Under the pieces are notes generated by a model, which worked only from the letters and a program-made list of their open reading frames with translations, was not told the DNA's origin and did no database searches. A program made the position numbers and the translations under genes. Below, one piece after another: positions 14,029 through 21,825 of a DNA stretch of 64,000 nucleotides. How positions within the stretch are numbered: position 1 is the stretch's first letter; each line of letters starts with the position of its first letter. Origin of the DNA: Polytrichum commune (lineage: Eukaryota > Streptophyta > Polytrichopsida > Polytrichales > Polytrichaceae); assembly GCA_950295325.1 (NCBI GenBank), contig OX485803.1, forward strand, positions 42,733,554-42,797,553, given 5' to 3'.

Positions 14029-14918
14029 TCGCATAACTCAAGTCACCACCTTCATCTTCAATCATCTAGTGACTCATCTCAAACAATCATCCAATAGTCA
14101 ATATAAAATTCATCATCAGCTAGGCTATTTCCTTTCCTTAAGGCTTTAGTCTGCTTTAAACTAACAACACATGCAGATGGTAAAGTCTTACTCTAGTAGG
14201 GTAATCTTTCCTTCTTGGGAAGGTAATGTCTTGGCAGCCTATAGCCTGCCCCTAGTCCTTCCATGTCCTGCGCTGGCAATTAGCCCAACTCTCTCTCTTT
14301 GTGGCTTCCCAGCTAATGGCCAGTACTCTAACGGCACTTGTCCAAGCGATGGCCCCTCTCTGTAATCTCTCTGTCGGCCTCTCTCAATAAAGGCTATTGC
14401 CCTTTCGGCTAGCTACTGAGCAACCTTCAGGGTTCTCTCAGCCCTTTTTCAAAACTGTAGCTATCATCCTTCTTTACTTGGCCAATCGCCTGCACTCACT
14501 GCTTTCGGCCAACTTGCCTAAATCTAAGATCATTGCTCGCTAAGCTTTTGCTTTCTTTTCGACAGGCTGACATCCCCTGCCAATTTTCTTCTTGGACTAA
14601 TTTCTTCGCCACTTTCTGGCTTGCTATTAGATTATTGCCACATATTGGTTTTGTCTTGTTGTTACTCTCAAACATGTCTTGGCCACTCGGCCTCCTCGAC
14701 TTCCCCCGTCTGCGGGAGTACATTGGCCAATAGCCCTCTTAGAATATGGCCTCACTGTTTCTCATGACTCAAGACATCTTTCAACTCTTCGTCATATACT
14801 CAGCCTCTTTAGACGCTTCCCACGACTGAGCCATCTTCTGTCAATAGCCTTTCATGCTTCCTCTCTAATCACTCACTCTTAATCAATCTTGGTTCACTCC
14901 AAAGCAAACTTCTTATTA
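14029..14918. other. Pyrimidine-rich host tract, left part
   Basis: The plus strand is strongly C+T-rich with recurring GGCCAAT/GGCCAAC phrases. Similar composition resumes at 24789 beyond the retrotransposon, so the element landed inside one pre-existing tract. No coding frame is convincing. Confidence 0.5.
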
Positions 14919-14922
14919 GCCT
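14919..14922. repeat. Target-site duplication GCCT, left copy
   Basis: GCCT directly abuts the TGTC end of the left LTR and is repeated at 24785-24788 directly after the GACA end of the right LTR. Four bases is one fewer than usual for Ty3/gypsy elements, so coincidence cannot be excluded. Confidence 0.6.
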
Positions 14923-14938
14923 TGTCGTGTAAACTAAG
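14922..14938. repeat. 17-bp direct repeat at outer end of left LTR
   Basis: TTGTCGTGTAAACTAAG occurs here and again at 15365-15381, immediately inside the other end of the same LTR. The right LTR has a different sequence at the matching position (see findings). Confidence 0.85.
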
Positions 14939-15363
14939 TTTCTCTCTCCAAACTTAAGAAACTAAAATGTCTCCTTACAAAGCTTAAGAAACTCTAAAAT
15001 TCACACACAAGAGTCAAGCTATCTCTCACTCCACGAAGGGAGAATCCAAGAGTGCAAGTGGTGGAGAAAGAATGCAAAGGCTTTACTCATAATCTACTAC
15101 ACCATAGCCATGAGAAAGCAACAACAAGCTCTCTCTCTCTCAAAACACACTCACAAGACTTGACTTGACAACAATGGCAAGTCAAGAGGCCTTCCTCTCC
15201 ATACAACCCCAATCCTATGTGGAGTTCATCCATGGAGTGGATGAACAACTAACTAGGACTCCCAATGGAGTCCGTTATTCATCCCAACACACATGGGCTC
15301 CTAGTGGAGTCCATTTACTCCTAAATTGACGTGACTTAGCCCCCGATGTTACCTCACGTGACA
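14923..15363 (-). repeat. 3' LTR (left copy)
   Basis: About 441 bp, beginning TGTC and ending GACA on the plus strand. From 14939 onward it matches the right LTR with only four differences, all transitions. Its outermost 15 bases do not match the other LTR, and the internal side lacks the polypurine tract expected before a 3' LTR. It contains a CACGTG (G-box-like) motif close to the end that starts the sense LTR. Confidence 0.88.
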
Positions 15364-15364
15364 G

Positions 15365-15381
15365 TTGTCGTGTAAACTAAG
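15365..15381. repeat. 17-bp direct repeat, inner copy
   Basis: Exact second copy of the 17-mer at 14922-14938. It occupies the place, next to the 3' LTR, where a polypurine tract would be expected. Confidence 0.85.
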
Positions 15382-15796
15382 ATCGTTAAACACAACAGAT
15401 CGAGTGTTGTTGTCAACATCAATTAGCAAAATAAAATAGCAAACTAAAATGCTAAACAACCACCTCTTCAAGTGCCCCCACTAGCAGATAAGGAGCCCCT
15501 CCAATCGGCTAGGAACAAACACACTCATCGGTAGAGTTGTTGAACATGATGAAGTTGTTGCTACATCTATACATATTTAATTGGGTAGTAGTAATCAAAG
15601 GAATTAAACTCGTGATTGACAAAGCAATCCAAGAACTGTAGGCTGGGTGCAATGTGAGCCCCATCCTTAATCGCCTTCAACAATTAATGTTGAATTCTTA
15701 GATAACTCTTTCAATGTGGTCTTAATTCCATAAAATTTCCAACCAACTAAATAACAACTTCGCTACTAAAACATGAGGTAAACATCCACAAAATTC
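15382..15796 (-). other. 3' untranslated region of the retrotransposon
   Basis: About 415 bases between the end of the PHD reading frame and the 17-bp repeat. No further domain is seen. A pyrimidine-rich patch on the plus strand near 15461-15480 is the nearest thing to a polypurine tract on the sense strand, but it is about 100 bases from the LTR. Confidence 0.55.
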
Positions 15797-15982
15797 TCAA
15801 TCATGACCATTAACGGCCACGGAATGAGAGGCTTTCCAACAACGAGGACAAACCCAATTGCCAGAAGGAAGAGTCAAAATGGGAGGTGTCAAATATGCCA
15901 TGTGCCATCCACGTTGACATTGGTCGCACAATAACATTGTTGCAGCTCCTTTCTTCTCTCCACAAACATAACAAGGGAGATC
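15797..15982 (-). pseudogene. PHD-type zinc finger, C-terminus of the retrotransposon polyprotein
   Basis: Directly after an in-frame TAG at 15983-15985 the frame stays open for 61 codons. It reads CYVC, then 11 residues, CDQC, GWH, and about 15 residues later WVCPRC (15973-15839). This is the C4HC3 ligand pattern of a PHD finger, including the tryptophan before the last Cys pair. The Cys expected three residues after the His is Tyr here, a single G-to-A change. PHD fingers commonly read histone H3 tails, so a role in choosing or marking chromatin targets is plausible but inferred. It lies just after the integrase C-terminal domain, where other elements carry chromodomains. Confidence 0.78.
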
Positions 15983-16195
15983 CTATGGTACAACCGCCAA
16001 CTCGGAATGCACAGAGCCGTCGATGGGAAGGTGACATGGAGCACAATTCTTTGAATGCTCACGACATTCCCGTCCATCCTTGCCTTCAAGCAATAATATA
16101 CCACTTGGCAAGACATCTTTTACCCGCAAAATCGTGCGTCCAGCCTTGACATCCAATGTCGTAGGCGCCTCCTGTTGCAAGTAAACATAATCCCC
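15983..16195 (-). pseudogene. Integrase C-terminal domain, frameshifted
   Basis: The frame after the one-base loss at 16192-16195 reads through TLDVKAGRTILRVKDV, PSGILLLEGKDG and NCAPCHLPID, then stops at 15983. The 'LRV..V.PSGvLlLeG.dG' pattern is familiar as the small beta-barrel downstream of the integrase core in several Ty3/gypsy lineages. The same line continues in frame into the PHD finger, so the two were one polypeptide. The upstream integrase frame instead runs on out of frame to 16120. Confidence 0.75.
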
Positions 16196-17262
16196 TTGGA
16201 AAATCTACGAACCTGAGGTCGATAAGCTCCACTGCGGATCCGGGCATACCGTAATGTATCACGATGTTGAGCAATATTTAAGTTCTCCATAGCCATAGGC
16301 ATGGCCTTTTGGAAGAATGTTGCTCGGTCATGAAGACATTGAGCCCAAACATCTGGATCATCCAAGTTTACCACGGGAGCCAATTTCTCTCGCACCGAGC
16401 TAGGTAAAATTGGTTCCCGTCCATACAAGAGTTGGTAAGGACTATAGGATGCCAAAGATGCTTGCCTGCTGAAACGATAACCCATTGCTATCCATGGTAA
16501 CATCAAGTCCCAATCGCGATGGTTGCCATGAAGCAATCCATACTTCCGCAAACCGCGCTTAACTGTCTGAACAACTCGTTCAGCTAAACCATCTGCCTCA
16601 GGGTGATATCTAGAAGTTGTCCGATGATCAATCAAAGCCTTGGTACACAAAGCCTCGAAAGATCCAAGGAATTCTCTCCCTTGATCCGTCAACACCTCTG
16701 CAGGTGCTCCAAACCGTGCCAAAACTCGATCAAGAAATGCCATAGCCGCCAATTCTGAGGAATTTTGGGGAAGAGCCACGAGTTCAATCCACTTACTAAA
16801 ATGCTCCACCATCACAAGCACATACTTGGAACCACGTGGAGTGATAGTAAGCGGTCCGGCAAAATCCAAAGACCAACAATATCCCAAACCCATAATAGGT
16901 AAAGGCTGAAGTTGAGGTGACAGAGTATTAAAACTTGACCTGACCCGGTCACATACTTCACACCAAGAAACATAAGTGGCAACCTGTTGATACATACCAG
17001 TCCAGCAATATTGGTTGCGCAACATAGAGTGCGTCCTTCGCACTCCAAAATGTCCAAGCTCCTCGTGCACTTGCCGCACCAAAGAAACTCTTTGATCTGG
17101 CATTGGAACGATGCGCCTCGTTCCGTTCGGCCACATACGAAATAACAAGCTGTTTGCCCAACGAAACCTTGTTATCCGGTGACTAACTCTATCTCGCTCC
17201 ATAGCAGATAGTCTAAGAGGAAATATCCCTTGTTGAAGTTTGTGCAAGACCGCCTGGTCTTC
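16120..17262 (-). CDS. Integrase (zinc-binding HHCC and DDE core)
   Basis: Inserts element cDNA into host DNA. Numbered from a TTG codon at 17247 (codon 1 of 375), the zinc-binding domain is H61, H66, C96, C99. The catalytic triad is D128 (SLDFAGP), D188 (LTDQG) and E223 (HPEADGLAE). Spacing between the last two is 34 residues, one fewer than the usual 35, by hand count. All three acidic residues are present and the core has no stop. A TGA at 17263-17265 separates it from RNase H in the same frame, so it was part of the polyprotein. The last 25 or so codons, after about 16195, are out of frame because of a one-base loss in a run of four G (sense strand). The copy cannot make an intact integrase. 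Confidence 0.92.
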   Translation of the reverse strand, partial: EDQAVLHKLQQGIFPLRLSAMERDRVSHRITRFRWANSLLFRMWPNGTRRIVPMPDQRVSLVRQVHEELGHFGVRRTHSMLRNQYCWTGMYQQVATYVSWCEVCDRVRSSFNTLSPQLQPLPIMGLGYCWSLDFAGPLTITPRGSKYVLVMVEHFSKWIELVALPQNSSELAAMAFLDRVLARFGAPAEVLTDQGREFLGSFEALCTKALIDHRTTSRYHPEADGLAERVVQTVKRGLRKYGLLHGNHRDWDLMLPWIAMGYRFSRQASLASYSPYQLLYGREPILPSSVREKLAPVVNLDDPDVWAQCLHDRATFFQKAMPMAMENLNIAQHRDTLRYARIRSGAYRPQVRRFSKGIMFTCNRRRLRHWMSRLDARFCG

Positions 17263-18702
17263 TCACACATCACTAACAACGAGAGATTTATCAACCTCCT
17301 CATCTTGTTCTTCTACAAGGATCTCAGCAGCCAATCCCAACATCATTGTGAGATATGTGGCAGCATGCCAACCTGGCACTGCCTCCCTATCACAATCTCC
17401 ATGCCACCTGGCTCCAGTTAAATCCTCATCTGAAGGACTTGGATTGCGAGACAATCCGTCTGCATCCAAGTTGGCAATTCCTGCTCGGTGAACAACTTCA
17501 AAATCATATTCTTGAAGTAACAATGCCCACCTAGCAAGTTTCCCGGTGAATTTATCTGATTCCATAAGCCATTTTAAAGGCTGATGATCAATCACCAAAG
17601 TAAACTTTTGCCCATACAAATAAGGTAAAAAATGTGCAATGGCCCAAACGGCTGCCAAGGCCTCGCCTTCATAAGAAGAATAATTAGATTCAGCACTATT
17701 ATTGCTTCTAGATGCATAAGCCACCACATATTTTTTTCCCTCTTCATCTTTCTGTGTCAATACCGCTCCCAATCCCACTGCACTCCAATCCGTGTGCAAT
17801 TGAAAAGCTCTAGACACATCCGGGCGTCGAAGCACTGGCGCTGAACCGAGCCTCTGCTTCAATGTATCAAATGCATGTTGTTGTTCCCGACTCCAAATCC
17901 ATGGTTGGTCTTTCCCCGTGAGAATGGTAAGAGGTTTGGCAATCAAACTAAAGTTTTTGACAAGCCTCCTATAATAATTTGACAATCCTAGAAATGCACG
18001 AAGCCGTGGTACATCACTAGGTGTGGGAATTTTGTACAAAGCATCCACCTTCGCCTGTTGCACACCAAGACCGCCAGGAACAATCATGTGGCCTAAATAG
18101 GGCAATTGATCATGGAAAAACTTACATTTTCCATGATGTAAACGGAGTCCCCACCGTTGAAGTCGTTCAAATACCGCTTGCAAATGTCTCACATGATCCT
18201 GTGGACTATTACTAAAGATGATAACATCATCAATGTAACATCTAGCAAACGGCAAACCAGCCAATAATTGGTCCATCACCCGTTGAAATTCAGCCGGTGC
18301 ATTCTTAAGACCAAATGGCAGAAATTTCCAATGATAAAGTTGATCCTTGCCATCTTTATCAATTCCCCAAAATGCGGTCTTCACCCGATCACCCAACAAC
18401 AAAGGTAATTGGTGATAACCAGACCTCAAATCCAGAGTGCTGAAGATTCTAGAAAATCCCAGTGCATTAAACAACTCCTCCGGCATCGGCATTGGATATC
18501 GATCCGACTTGGTCTTGCGGTTGACTGGACGATAATCACCACACATCCGTTTTTCCGTCCAGTTGCCAAAGATATTCTTCTTTGACGGCATAACCGTGGT
18601 ACAAGCATACTCTCCATTGGAGAGTTCAATCAATTCCGTTGCCAATAACTCTTGACATCGAGTTTGAACACCCAACCTTTCAGAGGTACTAAGTCTGTAC
18701 GG
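17263..18702 (-). CDS. Reverse transcriptase and RNase H
   Basis: Copies element RNA into DNA. Numbered from a TTG codon at 18675 (470 codons), reverse transcriptase shows D82 (LDLRSGYHQ), FGLKNAPAEFQ near 121-131 and catalytic YIDD at 147-150. The connection reads FLGLSNYYRR, typical of Ty3/gypsy. RNase H follows with D296 (TDWSAVGLG), E336/E338 (YEGEALAAVW), D363 (VIDHQPLKWL) and the HRAGIANLDADGLSR end. All key residues are present over the whole length. The stop at 18703-18705 falls a few residues before the domain and the one at 17263 just after it, so the enzyme body is open although the polyprotein is broken. Confidence 0.95.
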   Translation of the reverse strand, partial: PYRLSTSERLGVQTRCQELLATELIELSNGEYACTTVMPSKKNIFGNWTEKRMCGDYRPVNRKTKSDRYPMPMPEELFNALGFSRIFSTLDLRSGYHQLPLLLGDRVKTAFWGIDKDGKDQLYHWKFLPFGLKNAPAEFQRVMDQLLAGLPFARCYIDDVIIFSNSPQDHVRHLQAVFERLQRWGLRLHHGKCKFFHDQLPYLGHMIVPGGLGVQQAKVDALYKIPTPSDVPRLRAFLGLSNYYRRLVKNFSLIAKPLTILTGKDQPWIWSREQQHAFDTLKQRLGSAPVLRRPDVSRAFQLHTDWSAVGLGAVLTQKDEEGKKYVVAYASRSNNSAESNYSSYEGEALAAVWAIAHFLPYLYGQKFTLVIDHQPLKWLMESDKFTGKLARWALLLQEYDFEVVHRAGIANLDADGLSRNPSPSDEDLTGARWHGDCDREAVPGWHAATYLTMMLGLAAEILVEEQDEEVDKSLVVSDV

Positions 18703-18939
18703 CTATCTGAAAATAGGGTGGTCGTCCTCGAGTTGAATACGAACAGGTTTACCTTTATATCCTTCAAGATCATGAAGACTAAAGGCAAAACAATTATGGT
18801 AAGAGCAAATAAATGCCCGTACCTTTCGTGCTTCGGCACCAGTAAGCTTTGGCCCCACTTCAATTGGCCAATCGTCAAACTCCGTGGTTTCCTTTTTCAT
18901 AGAAGGATTGCCACTTGGTGCCAGCACAGCCTGTGATCG
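18703..18939 (-). pseudogene. Linker and N-terminal lead of reverse transcriptase
   Basis: Open between stops at 18940 and 18703, in the same frame as both neighbours. It ends in CFAFSLHDLEGYKGKPVRI and EDDHPIF, the usual segment just before reverse transcriptase in Ty3/gypsy polyproteins, where the line would normally continue into the PYRLS motif. Here a TAG interrupts, and PYRLS follows at once in frame. The upstream part (SMKKETTEFDDWPIEVG) is linker of unknown role. Confidence 0.85.
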
Positions 18940-19281
18940 CTAGTCCGTGGAGAGGGCAACACCTTTGCCCCCATCATCTGTACTTGAATCCAAATGCGTA
19001 TCCTCTCCACTACAATCAGTTTGTGTAGCTAAATAGCTACCCACATATGAAGTATCACCAAAAAATAGAAGTGGAAAAATTTTATGGGCCTCCAACTTCC
19101 CAAACTCTTGGGCCAAAGCCGAAAAAACACGTTGGGCTCGAAGCTCTTCCGCAACATGAAGTTTTAAAGGAAATAATCCCTCGGTGTCATTGACCTCAAT
19201 GTGATCCTTGGATTGCGGCTCCATTGCCCCTTGACCATTGTTCTCTGCCCTCAGAGTAAGCAATTGGTCATCCATACGTTG
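18940..19281 (-). pseudogene. Linker between methyltransferase and reverse transcriptase
   Basis: About 113 codons in the common polyprotein frame, bounded by TAA at 19282-19284 and TAG at 18940-18942. It is hydrophilic at both ends (SKDHIEVNDTEG; DCSGEDTHLDSSTDDGG) with a helical, hydrophobic centre (LHVAEELRAQRVFSALAQEF). No known domain is recognised. It may be a spacer cleaved by the element protease. Confidence 0.7.
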
Positions 19282-20373
19282 TTAAGCAACAAGACAAATT
19301 CCAATTATCCACACAATGCTGTTAAGATCCATAGCTTGCCCCAATAGGAAACGTCTCTGACCTTCCTCAAGCCCGTGAGCAGCCGTGGTACCTGTAAGAA
19401 AACCCATGGCGCGTTCCCGCTCATCTGCCGTAGGCTCCTCATAAGTTTGGGATTTTGAATCCCAAACCATGCCAGGTCCACGAGATCGAAATGCAAAAGA
19501 CTGTGGATATGTCACAAAAGTAGGTAGTGCACCTTTCGGAATGCCCACCTTATTAAGTAATGCAAATGGCAAGGTGTCATCCTTGGTAACTGCCAAGGAA
19601 ACACGATGATCATCTAAAATGTCATCCACCTTGCGATCCATAAGGCGGGGAATGCGGGCAATCGCCGCTGAAAGCACCCGAGGTGATACCAAGTTGGTCA
19701 AAAACCAACGAGGCCGATGAGCAAAGGATCCCAAAGATGCAGCATCCAGAAATGTTGGAGTATCCAGAATTTGGTTAATGTACTCACCATCCTTCACCAC
19801 TTTGTGCCGGGTATCACCCAATAATGGTACATTTTCGAAAATGTACCCTGGCGGAGTTGATTGGTGGGTAAACCACCATTGCGTCAATTGCGTCAAATCC
19901 GCAAACAAACTAGACCTAGGATCATCCAATCCCTGGCCAGTTCCTGCCCGCGAATTGCCTTGACAAGGCCATCCTGCAAGAATCAAATCCACGTGGCCCA
20001 ACCTTCTCAAATCCTCATCACTAATCATAGTGACATCTTGAGGAAGTTGACCACAACATCCATGAATGGCAGAGGCTGACAATTGTGCGGGGTATCTCAA
20101 CAACAATTGTTGGATGTGGTGTCGGACGGCTCTGTTGGCTGCATACCCATTGTCCACATGAATATATCCCCAAACTGTAATTCCAGCTTCCAACACTGCC
20201 GCCAAACCTGTGCCAATGCCTCCAAAGATCTCCACAAGGACAATACCTTCAGGTGATGGTTGCCAACGAATGGGTTGAGCAAAAGAAAATGAGGATAAAG
20301 TTGGAGGTGCCTCTCCAAGCTCCAAATCCGCTACAATGTGTCGACAATGGTCGGATAACTCCTTAGGAGTTCG
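19282..20373 (-). CDS. Cytosine-C5 DNA methyltransferase domain in the retrotransposon
   Basis: Predicted to transfer a methyl group from SAM to cytosine in DNA. Numbered from a TTG at 20325 (347 codons): motif I EIFGGIGTG at 32-40 (SAM binding), motif IV GWPCQGNS at 118-125 with catalytic C121, motif VI FENVP at 163-167, motif VIII RPRW at 204-207, motif IX-like ERERAMGF at 302-309, and motif X GQAMDLNSIVWI at 329-340. All are present in canonical I-to-X order. Plant DRM enzymes have permuted motifs, so this is not a DRM copy. AHRPRWF and the spacing after PCQ recall DNMT3-type enzymes. The target-recognition part is short. It is flanked by in-frame stops at 20374 and 19282, in frame with protease and reverse transcriptase. 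No host-type reader (PWWP, ADD, UBA) is attached. Confidence 0.93.
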   Translation of the reverse strand, partial: RTPKELSDHCRHIVADLELGEAPPTLSSFSFAQPIRWQPSPEGIVLVEIFGGIGTGLAAVLEAGITVWGYIHVDNGYAANRAVRHHIQQLLLRYPAQLSASAIHGCCGQLPQDVTMISDEDLRRLGHVDLILAGWPCQGNSRAGTGQGLDDPRSSLFADLTQLTQWWFTHQSTPPGYIFENVPLLGDTRHKVVKDGEYINQILDTPTFLDAASLGSFAHRPRWFLTNLVSPRVLSAAIARIPRLMDRKVDDILDDHRVSLAVTKDDTLPFALLNKVGIPKGALPTFVTYPQSFAFRSRGPGMVWDSKSQTYEEPTADERERAMGFLTGTTAAHGLEEGQRRFLLGQAMDLNSIVWIIGICLVA

Positions 20374-20412
20374 CTATGGTGGAGGTGGATCCTTGAAATG
20401 TCGAGCATGAAT
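20374..20412 (-). other. Protease/methyltransferase junction with two in-frame stops
   Basis: Between the TAA at 20413-20415 and the TAG at 20374-20376 lie about a dozen codons in the same frame, including a run of four prolines. The continuous frame on both sides shows that protease and methyltransferase belonged to one polyprotein before the stops arose. Confidence 0.8.
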
Positions 20413-21825
20413 TTAAAAAGATGGTAAAAATTGTTGTTCTGCCGCATTACAAGTGTAGTCCATTGTTTCCTCCAATAAAACTGGAGCACAAGGCAAATCT
20501 GCAACTGAACCGCTGCAACCAAACATTGCCTCCGCAACCATAGTCATAGCAGTGGCTGCAAATGTGACGGGAATAAATACCTTCCTCCCATCTCCAGTGG
20601 ACCATCCCGGTCTAATCCATGCCTCTTCCGTCCAATTATCCAAACCAAAGCCAAGTGGGTAAAGAGCTTGCTGACCAACAAGTATATCATAGTTGGTAGC
20701 ATTAGTAACAACACACTTCATTGACAAATGAGTGTAAGTAGGCCCTGCCCCCACATGAAAAATCAAACGTAGAGGTGCCTTGGTGTAACCTGTTGCACGT
20801 TCAGTGCCCCCTACTGAAGTCACAATAGTGAATGGACAAGGATCCAAGCTTGCTGGCGTCAATCCAAGACTGTCAGCAAGTCCTTTGCCAATCATAACCG
20901 GTTGAGCACCGGAATCCATCATAACTCTCAGTGGTGTAGCACGGATAGTGGGCATATCCGTGCGTGAAACGACAAACAAAGATTTGTCGTTCATCAGCCG
21001 TACAACTCCAGGTTGCAAATTATGCCGTTCGCGAGCAGGCCTTGCAGAAATGTCTGCAAGATATGCCGCTCCCGACGCATAATTCGAAAATGACGTATCC
21101 ACTGCTGAAATTGATGCTGGAGGAATATCAGTTTGCTTACCAAAAGCAATGATCGCCGCATCCGCAAGACTCGCTCGCAAATTGGCTAAGTCCTCCACCT
21201 CCTCAGCCACAGGTACGTCAACCACAGCTTGGGATACTTGAAGGGATGGCAAATCCGCCTTACCTTCTAACATTCTCCCAGCTAAATGAAAAACTGCAGC
21301 AGGCTTGAAATTCGAAGCCATAAACTCCGAACCCGAGAAAATTGACATATGGAGAATTTTATATGCCAATGCCTGCGTAACATCCTTCGAGATGGAATCC
21401 CCATCTCTCAAAGGTACAGGGTTTTTAGCCCCAACAACAGTAGTGTCTACCAATCCAAATGAAAGAGGTAAACGTGTTTGACCAATTTGATCAGCTGGTC
21501 CGGCATGGCGAGGATGTAGCATCTCGTTGCTACCACCACTCGTGGAAGCCACCGCATCTGCCAATGTTTGTGAGCGGGTAGAAGCCGCCGCCACCACCTC
21601 TCCAGCTGCTCCAAACATATACATGTCCGAACCCGAGGTGCCACCACCCACATGCGGCTCATAAATTTGAGCAAAAGATGCAGAAGATTTGAGCTTTTGC
21701 TCAAGCTCTGCCACCTTAGCCCTCAAGACTCTGCTCCCTTGGAGACTTTCCAGTGACATAACTGGCATGCCGCATCTTCGGATGAAGTTGGAAACAATGA
21801 TCCACATCGTGATTAGTGCCACCAC
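20413..21825 (-). CDS. Aspartic protease with long N-terminal region
   Basis: Cuts the element polyprotein. In the 470-codon frame numbered from 21825, the active-site loop VMMDSGAQPVMIG has D304, S305, G306, and the second hallmark ILVGQQALYPLG lies at 381-392. A likely coiled coil (VLRAKVAELEQKLKS) is at 33-47. The roughly 240 residues between coil and protease are alanine/serine-rich and not recognised. It overlaps the end of gag by 110 bases in a frame shifted +1 (or -2). That may be a programmed gag-pol frameshift, normal at this border, or a mutation. An in-frame TAA ends it before the methyltransferase. Confidence 0.88.
   Translation of the reverse strand: MVALITMWIIVSNFIRRCGMPVMSLESLQGSRVLRAKVAELEQKLKSSASFAQIYEPHVGGGTSGSDMYMFGAAGEVVAAASTRSQTLADAVASTSGGSNEMLHPRHAGPADQIGQTRLPLSFGLVDTTVVGAKNPVPLRDGDSISKDVTQALAYKILHMSIFSGSEFMASNFKPAAVFHLAGRMLEGKADLPSLQVSQAVVDVPVAEEVEDLANLRASLADAAIIAFGKQTDIPPASISAVDTSFSNYASGAAYLADISARPARERHNLQPGVVRLMNDKSLFVVSRTDMPTIRATPLRVMMDSGAQPVMIGKGLADSLGLTPASLDPCPFTIVTSVGGTERATGYTKAPLRLIFHVGAGPTYTHLSMKCVVTNATNYDILVGQQALYPLGFGLDNWTEEAWIRPGWSTGDGRKVFIPVTFAATAMTMVAEAMFGCSGSVADLPCAPVLLEETMDYTCNAAEQQFLPSF

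Noticed and set aside
14171..14365. Pyrimidine-rich open frame left of the retrotransposon
   Set aside because: Low-complexity composition and no domain; the tract continues beyond the element without coding signal.
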